Of a stretch of DNA of 64,000 nt, positions 1 through 10,225 are shown piece by piece; the first letter of the stretch is position 1; the number at the start of each line of letters is the position of its first letter. The position numbers and the translations under genes are program-made. This DNA is from Aquarana catesbeiana (Eukaryota; Chordata; Amphibia; Anura; Ranidae): positions 97,328,144 to 97,392,143 of the forward strand of contig NC_133326.1 in the NCBI RefSeq assembly GCF_042186555.1. Direction: 5' to 3'. The notes under the pieces were generated by a model, which worked only from the letters and a program-made list of their open reading frames with translations, made no database searches and was not told the origin of the DNA.

Positions 1-510
1 AAACTATTTAATTTATATAAACTCTTGATCATTCGATTATCATCACTATCTTGTCATTTTTCTAGTCCTTTTGGCTATACGTAATTTCGTGATCCCTGTA
101 TTCAACTATTGCACCGTGATTTCCTTTTTCCCGTGCACCAGCGGATGTTCTTTTTGCATATAATCAGGGTATGTGGTTGAGGCTTAGTCCCCCCCTATTG
201 ACAAATTGATGAATAATTGAATACTTATATGCTAATCTTCATCCCTTTAGGCTCCTTTTGATTCCCCTGTAGCCAAATACAGGGTTGAGTGTGACGAAGT
301 GTTCTCAGTGCCCTGGGGGTGTCCTCCCTGTGTCCCGGAGTTCCTGCATGGTATGTTCTGGTTGTGGGGACTGGGGGGCCCGGGGACATGGGTGTGACAG
401 TAATTTGATCGTTTTATGACATGACGGTTCGCCTCAACGATACAGATTATGTGGACCTAATCTAAGAACATATCCTTCTTTTTTTCTTTTTTTTCTGTTT
501 TAGTGTTTTT
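1..510. other. No gene recognised; upstream part of ribozyme-bearing repeat
   Basis: No open frame with a recognisable protein. A G-rich tract lies near 300-400. This stretch leads into the hammerhead module that follows and may belong to the same dispersed element, but no left boundary is visible because the window starts inside it. Confidence 0.4.
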
Positions 511-518
511 ACTTCATG

Positions 519-742
519 TGTTAATTTGTACATTCCCCTGATGAAGCCAATGTTTTGGCGAAACTAGTTGGGAACCAGTGGCTAGCGATCACCCTGTAAC
601 ATCTTTGGTGACGGTCATTATTGTGAATTATATAGTGTGCTTCTCTGTTTTTGTAATTTTCTATAATATGTATGTCTAATGTACATTTTTTAGCTTTTTT
701 GATACGATTAAAAGAAAAAAGAAAAAGATTTTTATAATAAAA
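519..742 (+). ncRNA. Hammerhead ribozyme module, best-preserved plus-strand copy
   Basis: A type I hammerhead layout can be read directly. Stem I 5' strand TTCCC (533-537) is followed by core CTGATGA (538-544), one extra A (545), stem II GCC/GGC (546-548 with 557-559), core GAAA (560-563), stem III as the self-complementary ACTAGT (563-568), cleavage nucleotide T569 and stem I 3' strand GGGAA (570-574). An outer helix TGTTA (519-523) with TAACA (597-601) extends stem I across an internal loop. An AATAAA lies near 737. Very short stem III is a known feature of hammerheads in Penelope-like elements, retrozymes and newt satellite, thought to act as dimers. The extra A before stem II is not in the standard core, so activity is uncertain. 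Confidence 0.72.
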
Positions 743-796
743 GTGTTCGACTTATTTGTGGCACCGTAATAATCCCATCCCCCCCATTTCCCCCTT

Positions 797-1047
797 TGAT
801 ATGTAGAAGAATACATATCGGCCTAAACTGAGAAAATTTGCTTTTTTTTAAAAAAATGAGAATATTTATTATAGCAAAAAGTACTAAATATTGTGTTCTT
901 TTTTCCAAATTTTCGCTATTTTTTGTTTATAGCACAAAAAATAAGAACTGCAGAGATGATCAAATACCACCAAAGCAACGCAGTGCCGAATCGCAAAAAA
1001 TGGCCTGGTCATTCAGCAGCCAAATCTTTCGGGGCTGAAGTGGTTAG
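797..1047 (+). mobile_element. piggyBac-like non-autonomous fragment (3' end)
   Basis: The segment matches the interior and right end of the repeat that also forms the elements at 39391-41193 and 41365-42123: shared landmarks are the cgaatcgcaaaaa stretch and the terminal ggggctgaagtgg. It ends in TTAG at 1044-1047, one change from the expected TTAA target. The left part is missing. Confidence 0.6.
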
Positions 1048-1239
1048 AGGGTTCCGTCATTATCGTGTTATTGATTAGTAAGTTACAAGCAGTTTAAATA
1101 AGGATGAACAAATAATTGATCGTGGAGGACACAGCCAGGTAATAGCACCAATCCCCAAATGAGCATAGAAATCAAAAGAAAAAGGGGGTGGGGATTTTGA
1201 AGGTGCAAGATAACATCAAATGTATTCAATAAAAAATAT
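1048..1239. other. No feature recognised
   Basis: AT-rich sequence between a piggyBac-like fragment and a minus-strand ribozyme module. No frame, hairpin or tandem structure stood out. Confidence 0.4.
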
Positions 1240-1391
1240 TTTATTTCTTGTCTTGAAGAGCAAAACAGAAAATATACATAAAACCAAAGGACACAGGCAT
1301 GTACAGTACTATTGTCAAGATGTTAAAATGGGACAGCATAAAAAACCCGACATGTTTCGCCCATAGATCGGGCTTCTTCAGGGGAGCTGTC
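1240..1391 (-). ncRNA. Hammerhead ribozyme module, minus strand
   Basis: Read on the minus strand: stem I 5' strand GACAGC (plus 1386-1391), a T, CCC (1382-1384), core CTGAAGA (1375-1381), an extra A (1374), stem II GCCC/GGGC (1370-1373 with 1359-1362), core GAAA (1355-1358), stem III ACATGT (1350-1355), cleavage nucleotide C (1349), then GGG (1346-1348) and GCTGTC (1332-1337) closing stem I. Every core position agrees with the hammerhead consensus except the extra A before stem II. Stem I has 9 pairs with an asymmetric internal loop, the arrangement that allows loop contacts in natural hammerheads. A minus-strand AATAAA lies at 1240-1245, about 100 nt downstream. Confidence 0.72.
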
Positions 1392-1620
1392 TTTGTGGAG
1401 GTACAGGCCTTCTAAAATCGACAAACACACAAACAACATATACAAATAATAATGAGTGTCAAACCACCAATAAATAGGTAAGTATACATTTTTGAAGGCT
1501 TTGATAAATAAACACTCAGCAACCATCTTCCAAAAAACATGAATTATACAAATAGAGAAATATGCACCTGTGTCTCTACTCCCAGGGTAAATAAGGAGGA
1601 TCAAGCAGCACTCACAAATT
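1392..1620. other. AT-rich flank of the minus-strand ribozyme module
   Basis: No coding signal. By position this is the 5' side of the minus-strand element carrying the hammerhead; a similar AT-rich stretch flanks the related module at 16.2 kb. Confidence 0.3.
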
Positions 1621-1624
1621 GTGA

Positions 1625-1855
1625 GTACATCTGTCCTGTGTAGTGTATATAGCTACATACACCCACCTTCTTCCCTTCTGTATATAGAGACCTTCCTCCA
1701 TGCAGATATACATCATCTGTCCTGTTACTATATATATATAGCTGTATACAGGACAGATGATGTATATCTGCAGTCAGTGATGATGGAGGAAGGTCTCTAT
1801 ATACAGGAAGGAAGGTGGGTGTATATAGCTAGCTGTATACAGGACAGATGATGTA
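1625..1855. repeat. Fold-back (inverted repeat), arms about 110 bp
   Basis: The two halves are reverse complements around about 1737: the left arm runs from catctgtcctgtgtag and the right arm ends ctgtatacaggacagatgatg. The arms include the same cctccatgcagatataca and gaaggaaggtgggtgtatat landmarks. Single-strand folding would give a long hairpin. Probably part of the hAT-like element that ends at 2145. Confidence 0.75.
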
Positions 1856-2145
1856 TACCTGCATACCCTCATCTGTAAGGCTGAGCTATATACACTGATA
1901 GGTATTGCTGAGCTGTATATCCTGATCTGTGAGGCTGAGCTGTATACTCTCTCCTGTGATTCTGGGGCTTTATACTTTGTCCTGTGATGCTGAGCTCTAT
2001 TCTCCTGACACCATGGGTGGAAGCAACAGAGTGGGTGGATTATATAAGGGGTAGGGCTTATGAGAAGTGGGAGGGGTAAAAAAGGAAGGGCGGGGTCTGG
2101 CACCCCCCCATCCTAAAACTTCACCAGCCGCCACTGCCCCGCTGT
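1856..2145. mobile_element. hAT-like non-autonomous element, right end
   Basis: Short degenerate units (ctgatctgtgaggctgagctgtat) run from about 1865 to 2000. The segment ends with accagccgccactgc, the reverse complement of a CAGTGGCGGC terminus also seen at 10934. A CAGTG...CACTG end is typical of hAT elements. The left terminus was not found. Confidence 0.45.
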
Positions 2146-2243
2146 CAGAATACAATATCACAGCCAGGAAGATTCCCCCATCCACCTCGACTGTGTGAAT
2201 GGGGGGAATCTATTCATTTATTTTTTATAAGCCCGCTGTCTGT

Positions 2244-2465
2244 TTAACCACTTCAATACCAGGCACTTAGACGCCTTCCCGCCCAGGCCAATTTTCAGCT
2301 TTCAGCGCTGTCGCAATTTGAATGACAATTGCGCGGTCATGCTATACTGTACCCAAACAAATTTTTTATCATTTTGTTCCCACAAATAGAGCTTTCTTTT
2401 GGTGGTATTTGATCACCTCTGTGGTTTTTATTTTTTGCAACAAATAAAAAAAGACTGAAAATTTC
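2244..2465. mobile_element. piggyBac-like fragment (one end), cut by ribozyme module
   Basis: Begins TTAACCACTTC at 2244, the end seen in the other TTAA-flanked elements, then carries the family landmarks gacaattgcgcggtc and gagctttcttttggtgg. Similarity stops at about 2465, where a hammerhead-bearing module begins, so the module probably inserted here or a junction formed later. Confidence 0.6.
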
Positions 2466-2470
2466 GAAAA

Positions 2471-2660
2471 CCCTGCCCCGCGCTGAGGAAGTCCCGCCTT
2501 TGGACGCAACGCGTACGGGGGTCAGGGGTCACGCATGACGTCACCCGTGGCCGTCTCGTTGGTAACATTGCATGCTAGTCTGCCTGCACTCGGTACTGAG
2601 TGCAGCTACATGTGAGTACCTTTGATTGTTTTTATATTTCAATAAAGTGTCATACAGAGA
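2471..2660 (+). ncRNA. Decayed hammerhead ribozyme module
   Basis: Core CTGAGGA (2483-2489), extra A, stem II GTCC/GGAC (2491-2494 with 2502-2505), then GCAA in place of GAAA (2506-2509, A13 changed to C), stem III ACGCGT (2509-2514), cleavage nucleotide A2515. Stem I is CCCTG+CCCCG (2471-2480) with CGGGG+CAGGG (2516-2520, 2523-2527), with two extra bases next to the core. AATAAA at about 2641. The A13 change should abolish cleavage. Confidence 0.6.
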
Positions 2661-3146
2661 GCATTAGATCGCTGTGTCTTTTTCCTTACACATGCTGCAA
2701 CATCTCACTGACTGTGGACGAGTACTGGATATTCCATCTGTAGGATTACCTGCCTGGTGTTCCAATACTGTTGTGTGACCTGTTTCAGGTCGAGTCCTGG
2801 AGGTGAGAGGCTAATCTGTGTGGTGGAGGGATCACAGACACCTGATTGAAGATTTGCCTTGTGTGTCACTTGCACTTGAGTCATTAGCAGCTTCCTTTCA
2901 CTCACTAGTTGGGACTGTTTTATTATATGGACATTTACTCACCCTCATGTGTTTTTCTTTATCGATATGGACTTTTAGAATTGCGCAGCACTTTTTCTTA
3001 TTTTATGTCTATTTGAAGTTTTTATTTTGAATTAGCCTTGAATGTCTGCCAGCAGTTCTATTTTGTGTTCTTCTAGGTCAGCGCTGGATATCTCTTTCCT
3101 TTCCTCCTTGAGTTAAAAAGGTTCTAAAGGCTAAAGGTTTTTACCG
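2661..3146. other. No feature recognised
   Basis: No frame with recognisable protein and no tandem or inverted repeat noticed. Confidence 0.4.
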
Positions 3147-3416
3147 TAACTACTTGCCTACCGGGCCAATTCTGACACTTTTCTCCTACAAAATCATCTT
3201 TTTTTTTTTTTAAATTACTCAGAACCCCCAAACATTATATATAATAATTTTATATATTTTAGCAGAGACTCCAGTGAATACAATGGTGGTCGTTGCAACT
3301 TTTTATCTCACACGGTATTTGTGCAGCAATTTTTCAAACGTGTTTAAAAAAAAAAAACAGTTTCATGCATTAAAAAAAAAGAAAAAGTACCCTCTTGCAC
3401 TTGTTCACTTGCCCTC
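3147..3416 (+). mobile_element. piggyBac-like fragment, subfamily B, left end
   Basis: Starts with actacttgcctaccgggcc and carries the landmarks aattctgacact and attactcagaacccccaaa, shared with the copies at 17050 and 59150. It is cut by the fold-back element that starts at 3420. Confidence 0.55.
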
Positions 3417-3419
3417 TAA

Positions 3420-3853
3420 TGCCCTGTACACAAGGTCGGACTTTCCGACGGAATATGTGCGATCGGAGCTTGTTGTCGGAAATTCCGACCGTGTGTGGGC
3501 TCCATCTGACTTTTTCCATCGGAATTTCCGACACACAAAGTTTGAGAGCATGCTATAAGATTTTCCGACAACAAAATCCGATCCTTTAAATACCGATCGT
3601 GTGTAGACAAATCCGACAGACAAAGTGCCACGCATGCTCAGAATAAATTAAGAGACGAAAGCTATTGGCTATTGCCCCGTTTATAGTCCCGACGTACGTG
3701 TTTTACGTCACCATGTTCAGAACAATCGGATTTTCCGACAACTTTGTGTGACCGTGTGTATGCAAGACAAGTTTGATCCAACATCCGTCGGAAAAAATCC
3801 ATGGATTTTGTTGTCGGAATGTCCGATCAATGTCTGACCGTGTGTACAGGGCA
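3420..3853. mobile_element. PIF/Harbinger-like fold-back MITE, copy 1
   Basis: Terminal inverted repeat TGCCCTGTACACAAGGTCGG at the left mirrors ccgtgtgtacagggca at the right, and much of the interior is also inverted-repeat (ttccgac/gtcggaa blocks). Flanks are TAA on the left and TTA on the right; family copies elsewhere have matching 3-bp TWA duplications, the PIF/Harbinger mark. No coding capacity. Confidence 0.8.
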
Positions 3854-3856
3854 TTA

Positions 3857-4140
3857 CAGTTATCATCCCGTTTGCTGCCTAATCATAATTCATTAATTGT
3901 TTATTGTGGCCGCTTTTGTTTTGTCTTTAAATAATCTCTCTTGCATTATTTACCTATTCTTCATAATAATTCCTCAGAGTGTACTTTATTCTAGGCCACT
4001 GTGTGTTTTTTTTTTTTTAAAAGTTTTGTTTTGGTTTATTATGTTTTTTAACGTTCTCTTTGCCATAATATTGCTGATCCCTTGTTATTACTACGGACGT
4101 CCTGGCCCCGCCCCCTATTAGACTATAAAATGCTTAATGT
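3857..4140. other. No feature recognised
   Basis: T-rich sequence between a MITE and a ribozyme module. Nothing coding seen. Confidence 0.35.
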
Positions 4141-4145
4141 GCCCT

Positions 4146-4680
4146 ACACATCCCATGCTTGAGAAAGGAATGCGGCCATTCGTCCACCAGTGGCTAGCTG
4201 ATTCTGAAACGCGTCGCATATGTGTGACGTCATTGCCGGGCACCGTGCTGTGTTTACTCCCCAAGCCTCGTTTTGACTCTACACGGCCGTGTCTTCTCTC
4301 TACATTACCGAGGTGCAACCACCAACTGTAGAGCCGCAGCGCGGCAAGCCAGCAGCTCTGGCGTCTCACCCCCTACTTTGGAACCCATATCCCTGTATAA
4401 TGGACACCATCCGTCCCCATCTGACTAGGATATGAATTTGACTGGATTGCTGAAGGAGACTGCACCGTGCTGAGCCATCCCACCCCTCTCCCTCTGGATT
4501 CTATTTGGAGCCAGCCTTACAGGAACTGCTGTGACCTGTAGTCCCACTGCATCTCTCCAGCCCAGCTAACAGACCAGAACACTACTCTTCTTGCCTTAAT
4601 GTGAGTGGATATTTCTGTTTTAATAAATTGATTTTATGATACATACTCAGAGGCGCCCCTCTCCTTGTTTTTGCATTAAA
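4146..4680 (+). ncRNA. Hammerhead-derived module with expanded stem II, decayed core
   Basis: The 3' half is intact: GAAA (4206-4209), stem III ACGCGT (4209-4214), C4215. Stem I pairs GC (4157-4158) with GC (4216-4217) and ACACAT (4146-4151) with ATGTGT (4220-4225). The 5' core reads TTGAGAA (4159-4165), two transitions from CTGAGGA. Stem II is a long hairpin of about 40 nt (GAAT/ATTC, then ggcca/tggc), much larger than in the other copies. AATAAA follows at about 4621, roughly 400 nt away, the longest spacing in the window. Confidence 0.5.
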
Positions 4681-4689
4681 AAAAAACAG

Positions 4690-5290
4690 TAAAGTTAGCC
4701 CAATTTTTTTACATAATGTGAAAGATGATGTTATGCCGAGTAAATAGATACCTAACATGTCATGTAATTTTGATCCTTTTTTTTTAATCCCTTTTCTTCC
4801 TAGTACAAGGAATGTAAATATCCCTTGTAATAGGAATATGACATGATCGGTCCTCTTTACAGTGAGATCTGGGGTCCAGAAATTCCTAGATCTCACCTCT
4901 AGGCTGGGAAGCCTGAAATAAAAAAAATAAAAAAATAAAAAGGTCTCAGTTTCCCAGCCGAGGCGGCAGTATTTTTTCAAATGCAGAGGTCGGGCGTGAC
5001 ATCATAACATCTTTATCGACAACATCCTGCATCGGTCGGTTCTTTCTCCGGGTCACCAATCGCACGGGTGAGTTGGTAGAAGCACCAAAGAGCGGCGGGA
5101 GGGGGGTTGTCCGCTGCCTGTAAGGAGGATTAAGCGGCTGAATAGCCGCTATGATTGTTCTTACAGTGAAGAGAATCGTCGGCTCTAAAAGAAGATATCT
5201 GAATGATGACTGGAACTGCAGGTAACATTCAGATATCCCCACTCAAAGTCTGCGACGTCATATGACGTTGAGTTGGCAGGAAGTGGTTAA
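4690..5290. mobile_element. piggyBac-like fragment ending in TTAA
   Basis: Shares the gaaagatgatgttatgccg landmark with the copies at 17.3 and 59.4 kb and ends ggaagtggTTAA at 5287-5290, the usual end of this family. The left part is missing. Confidence 0.55.
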
Positions 5291-5640
5291 TGCATTCTCT
5301 GCACTGCACAGTCAGTCCCCCCCCCCCCCCCGTATACTTACCTGAACCTGATCTCGATCCAGTGCTTTGCACAAGAACACCGGCTCTCTCCCTCCTCATA
5401 AGCTCAGAGACAGCAGCAGGAGCCATTGGCTCTCACTTTTGTCAATCACAGAAAAGGAGGACAGAGCGGGGAGCTAGTTCAAGTTTTGCTATGTGTGTCC
5501 AAAGAGCACATAGCGAGTGACTTGCTATTGGGCATTGAGCGGGGGGGAGGGGAGGAGCCGGAAGTGAGAAGAGGAGGTTCGGGGCTGCTCTAAACAACAA
5601 CAACAACAAAAAAGTAAGGGTTTACAATCATTTTAAGAAT
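5291..5640. repeat. Interspersed repeat, copy with inverted partner at 7010-7380
   Basis: Landmarks such as tacttacctgaacctgatctc, ctccctcctcat, agcagcaggagccattggct and the closing muted CA-rich run recur in reverse complement at 7010-7380. Family not identified. Confidence 0.5.
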
Positions 5641-6386
5641 ACATACTTGTATAGAATCTTTTTTCCCCCCAGAGTTTGTATGTTTTCACATCAGAAGATT
5701 GAATCTTGAAGGAAAACTTATCTTTTATCATAGTTAAAAGTTTTTACAACAAGTTTGCTAGAGGCTTATATAAAAATTGACTGTATATCATATATAACTG
5801 ATACAAATCAATAAGCAATTTCACAAGTCTGCGCTAAACACAGACTGAAGAAGCGCCTGTCCAAAAAAAATGTTAAAAAATTAAATCTAAATCACCCCCT
5901 TTGATACCGTTGCTCTCTATATGAACTTGTCATTTTACCATGATGCCACCTGGCCAATCTGTCATTATCAGGAACTTAAAAGGCACCAACAGTATGCCAT
6001 GTCTGCTAGAGCAGCTGCCCCTTTTTATGTCTAGTTTTTGCAATACAACATTATTGACTACAATATTCGTCCCAGCTAATCAAACACTGATCTCCAAAAT
6101 CACTGCTATACATTTCTATAAGGTTATAAGCACCAGTGGACAGAATCACATGACCCGAGGTTTACACTACCTGCCAAAGAGTTTACAGATCTGTTCAGCT
6201 ATTCTTGTCATTCAAGAATCTCTGCAACACCAAGTCAGTCAGGTGTTGACTGACTGTCAGGACATATAAAATAAAACTATTATTTTATATGTCAGTTTTG
6301 TTGCTTGTTGAGAAAACTGCTTGCCTAATGGATGATGAATTAGCATCAGGACAATTCACCATCCAATAGGCCTAGAGCTGTGTACA
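5641..6386. other. No gene; faint hammerhead relic at 5845
   Basis: A CTGAAGA with extra A and GCGC lies at 5845-5856 with AATGTT near 5869, but GAAA and stem pairing are lost, so I regard it only as a possible relic of the ribozyme module. Nothing else recognised. Confidence 0.3.
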
Positions 6387-6614
6387 GAGCTGCACACCAA
6401 TTGTCAGACAATTAAACCTTCATGTAGAAATTGACTTCATCTAGTCTCCTCTCATGCCATGTCCCCCTAATACATTTCACCCTCCCATAGGCTTAATTGT
6501 AGAGGCACCATTAAGCCTGTGGGTGGGTAGAGGGGCATGGCATGGGAGGAGACTAGCTGAAGCCAACTTCCACATGAAGGTTTACATGGCTGACAGTTGG
6601 TGTGCAGCTTGGTT
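6387..6614. repeat. Fold-back element, arms about 100 bp
   Basis: The left arm (agctgcacaccaattgtcag, then ccttcatgtag and gtctcctctcatgccatg) is mirrored by the right arm (catggcatgggaggagac, then cacatgaagg and ctgacagttggtgtgcagct). Centre about 6500. Confidence 0.75.
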
Positions 6615-7009
6615 CTTCTTCCCGATGGTATAGATCAGGGGTGGGTAACCTTTGAGAGGTAGAAATCTACCCGGACAACATGGAAGAGATCGAAGATCAC
6701 CAGTTGTCGTGCCTTTTAAAAAAAAGAAAATTAACTAGTATCCCCCCCACAATGTGGACCTGTGGACCGCAATCGATGGGTTGCCGACCCGGGCTGGGCG
6801 AGTTTAGCTTGGAGCATCGGCACGCTGTGATAGCTTTGGAGTTGCTAGGCGATATGCACACAGTGTTCCTTTTTTATAGGATCCCATAGAGCTGTGAAGT
6901 TGAAATGGGAAAAAACTATATGAAAAACTATATGAAATAATGGCTGTCAAAAGTGACAGGATTGTCTTAAGTTGACTATAAACATTTAAAAAAAAAAAAA
7001 GAAGCAACC
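6615..7009. other. Possible hAT-like end; otherwise unrecognised
   Basis: caggggtgggtaacct near 6637 resembles a hAT terminus, but I found no matching right end or target duplication. Confidence 0.25.
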
Positions 7010-7385
7010 CTGATCTTCCTGTTTTTGGGTCTTCCGCTGGTGCTCCTTGTCATGCCAATTGCCTCCATAGCAAGCTTATGTGTGCTCCCTCCCGAGTAGG
7101 TTCTGTGTGTCCATAGATATACAGTGTGGCTTGGCCTCACCCCCCACTCCCTCCCCACTGGCTGTGATTGACAGCAGCAGGAGCAAGTGGCTCTTGCTGC
7201 TGTGTCTGAGTCAATGAGGAGGGAGAAGGCCGGGAAAGCCCCTGCTCTCGTGCACATCTCTGGCTCTAGATCAAGTTTAGATAAGTATAAGGGTGGACTG
7301 CACACTGGATGTTTTTCACCTTAATTCAGAGAATGCATTAAGGTAAAAAAGCTTTCAGGCTTTAGAACCACTTTAATGCATTCAT
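7010..7385. repeat. Inverted copy of the 5291-5640 repeat
   Basis: Reverse-complement similarity to 5291-5640, including agcaagtggctcttgctgctg, gaggagggagaaggc, and the terminal cagagaatgcattaa. The pair is separated by about 1.4 kb. Confidence 0.5.
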
Positions 7386-8565
7386 TTTAGGTAGAGTGGA
7401 ACTTTTAAAGATATATTAAACGTTATAAACTTTTAATGTAGAAATTTCATATTCTTTCCATAGATCAGTAGCTCAGGATGCACAGTTGGACGTATGATAT
7501 AAAGGTATGAATCCCAGGGCCTCACAAACCATTGTCTTTTGGATTTTTAATAGAAGTGCTAATGTATAAATACAGTCATTTAGATATCTGCAACAGAACT
7601 TTATAGTGAAGCTGAACAGTACATTTTACTATCTTGATTTGTAACTGGGCATATCTGAAACGTACCCTGTTTATTGTTATTACTATTGAACTTGTTGGTC
7701 TCTGACTGAAGGTTTGCCATTAATATAGACTAAAGGTAAAATATAAAGTCATTGCATAATGACTGTTTTGCTAATATAACAGAAAGAAGAACACCACAAA
7801 ACGAAAGTCATCAAATAAAGGAAAAGCAATGCTAACGCATTTGTGCTCTCAAGTATATTATAGAAAATGCAGAAAACTGGTCATAAAAATAAAACATGGT
7901 GTACCCAAAGCATAAAAGGGTATGACAATTACCAGTGATCCTAACAAGATTTCCATGGTTTTCCGAAGTAGTTAGATTAATGTTTATGCTGTAAAGAACT
8001 TTTCCACACATTAGGCATATTCCTCTCTATAAAACAAAAGGGCTTGAAGGGCAATATCAGGTGCCAGTCAATGCAGGGCTCTGAACAGTGTGCATAATCT
8101 GTTGGAAGCATAGCTACCTGCAGGACATGAAGGTAAAGGGCATGAAGGTAAATTATTTTACTCTAAATATTTTTTTTTTTGTAATATTTTTGTAATTCTT
8201 CCATCTTAAGTACCTGATTGATCCTGCCAGTCACCTTTCTTCCTTGTTCTAAATTGACTTCACAAAGCACAGAAGCTGATTTGTTCTTGCGTGGCCAGTT
8301 CATCCTGTGATTGTGTACCACATTTCCTTTCTGCCCACTGATTTTCTAGTCCGAGTGTAGCAAAGGGCTGCAAACTTAAATCCATTCAAAGTCCATTATT
8401 CCTTGCGGGGTTATCTGACCTGGGTGGTTCCTTGGACCCTGCACCTCAACCCTCTTTAGGGCCTGCTAAGTGCCATGACACCCTTTGTGGCTGGGGATGG
8501 GTTAAAGGTTTTTGTAGGTGGCAAAAATCCTGTGTAATTAAACTAGTAAGGACTCTTACTCAGAA
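7386..8565. other. No feature recognised
   Basis: About 1.2 kb without a coding frame, tandem array or clear inverted repeat that I could see. Confidence 0.4.
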
Positions 8566-8569
8566 TAAT

Positions 8570-8845
8570 ATAATGTTCAACATAATGAATACAGTTCAGT
8601 AGTATAATTTACAACATAGCATATACAGTGTTGGGGTCAGGAGTATAACACACAGCCTAATGTATACAGTACAGGGTCAGGAGTATAATGTACAACATAG
8701 TGTGTGCTGAGTCAGGAATATATTGTACAATATAGTAAATGCAGTGCAGGGTAAGGGTAATTCGTACACTATAGGGTATTCATTAAAGGGATCAGGAGTA
8801 AAATTCTACAATATAGTGAAGGCAGTGCAGGGGTCAGGACTATGT
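8570..8845. repeat. Degenerate tandem repeat, unit about 45 bp
   Basis: Five or six diverged units with the theme gtgcaggggtcaggagtata followed by acaacatagtgta recur across the interval. Divergence is high. Confidence 0.6.
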
Positions 8846-8865
8846 AGTATACAGACAAATACATA

Positions 8866-9020
8866 GAGATTTCCAAGCTCAAACTTACCAAACAGCCAGC
8901 GACTGGCTGGTTGGTAAATTTGAGCTAGGAAATCTCTTTGTATTTGTTTGACATATGTCACCCCTCCAATGCTCTTTGCTACAAAGACCAGTTTATAGGT
9001 AGGGGCAGTGGCTACTTTTT
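8866..9020. repeat. Hairpin plus direct duplication (with 9301-9415)
   Basis: agagatttccaagctcaaac at 8866 is mirrored by gtaaatttgagctaggaaat up to 8938, a hairpin with arms of about 35 bp. Its right arm and the following 80 bp (ctctttgtatttgtttgac, ctacaaagaccagtt, ggggcagtggc) recur directly at 9301-9415. Confidence 0.65.
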
Positions 9021-9300
9021 TTCTTTTTTAATCTATTGGTCAGGCAACGCTGCCATAGTGCTATGTGCTGGGTGTTCAATGTGCCCCTGTACCTTTAAGG
9101 AGAGATGGGCTCCTTCCAGGCTCACCTGTCCCCTACCTATTCATTATAAATGCATGTACTTCCATTGTGGAGACTCACAGAAGTTAGGCACTGCAGAAAA
9201 CAGGGTGCCTTGGCGGGGCCTGCAACTTAGCCATGTATTTGCAAATGTGTGCAACTAAACCCCTGTTCTTAACGCATATTGTTAGATGGGTCAATTCAGT

Positions 9301-9415
9301 TGGTCTCTGGCTGGTTGCTAAGTTTGAGATTGGAAATCTCTTTGTATTTGTTTGACGTACACTGCCCTTCCAATGCTCCTGGCTACAAAGACCAGTTATA
9401 GCTGGGGGCAGTGGC
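9301..9415. repeat. Direct duplicate of 8905-9020
   Basis: Shares ggaaatctctttgtatttg, ctacaaagaccagtta and gggggcagtggccac with the earlier copy, about 395 bp upstream. The partner hairpin arm is missing here. Confidence 0.6.
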
Positions 9416-10220
9416 CACATTTTTGCTTTTTGGATGTAGTATACAGCACTGTATACAGAGGGCAATGGTCAGTGTTATTGTGCCCCCTTACTGCTGGTCA
9501 GTGGGAGAAAATATTCCCCAAAATTGGTGTATGACAGTGGAGTAATAGGTCCCCCATCCTAAAATGGCTAAAAAAGATTTTGTAAAGGGCATTAACACCC
9601 AAAACGTAAGCAGGCACAACAAAAGGGGGTACTAGTGCAACTGCCAAAAATAACAATAGCCATGGAATAATAAACTACATAAAAAGAGAGTGTCTTTTTC
9701 GTCCTCGAGAATAGTCTATGTAAAGGTCCACAGTGGTTCTCATTCATGTAAAATACACACAGTCTGATGCTTCTGTTGGCTCTTCCTGGTGTTTCTCTGG
9801 TTAACTTCGTGGTTCCAAGCACCTTACATCACATCCACCCAGAGGGTCATTCTCACCGTTGACCACCTGGAAAGTCACCACCTGCTGGAGACTTATCGAT
9901 ACGCTTTTCAATATCTTGTAACTGCGAGTGTATATTTATTGTTTTTCATTTCATAAATATGTTTAATGCTATACTTAGGAAATGGCACTTTTCTTTTCTC
10001 ACCTTCTAATTTTTGTTTATCCTAAAATGGCTAGTCTTTCCTTGTCTCCCCCTACAGAGGCATATGCCAGCATTTATTGTGCATTTTATCAAACTATTTT
10101 ACAAAGGTTTTATATGTATACCAGTATGACCCCCACCCCTTAATTTCCTGGGGGAGTGGCATCTTTACTGCTAGATATGTGTATATAATGTGCACTGAGA
10201 TGAATCGTAAGTCATTTATT
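9416..10220. other. No feature recognised
   Basis: No recognisable protein, array or inverted repeat over about 800 bp. Confidence 0.4.
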
Positions 10221-10225
10221 GTTTT

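Noticed and set aside
5290..5520. 76-codon frame as a gene
   Set aside because: It lies in an interspersed repeat with an inverted copy at 7010-7380 and shows no protein-like motif.
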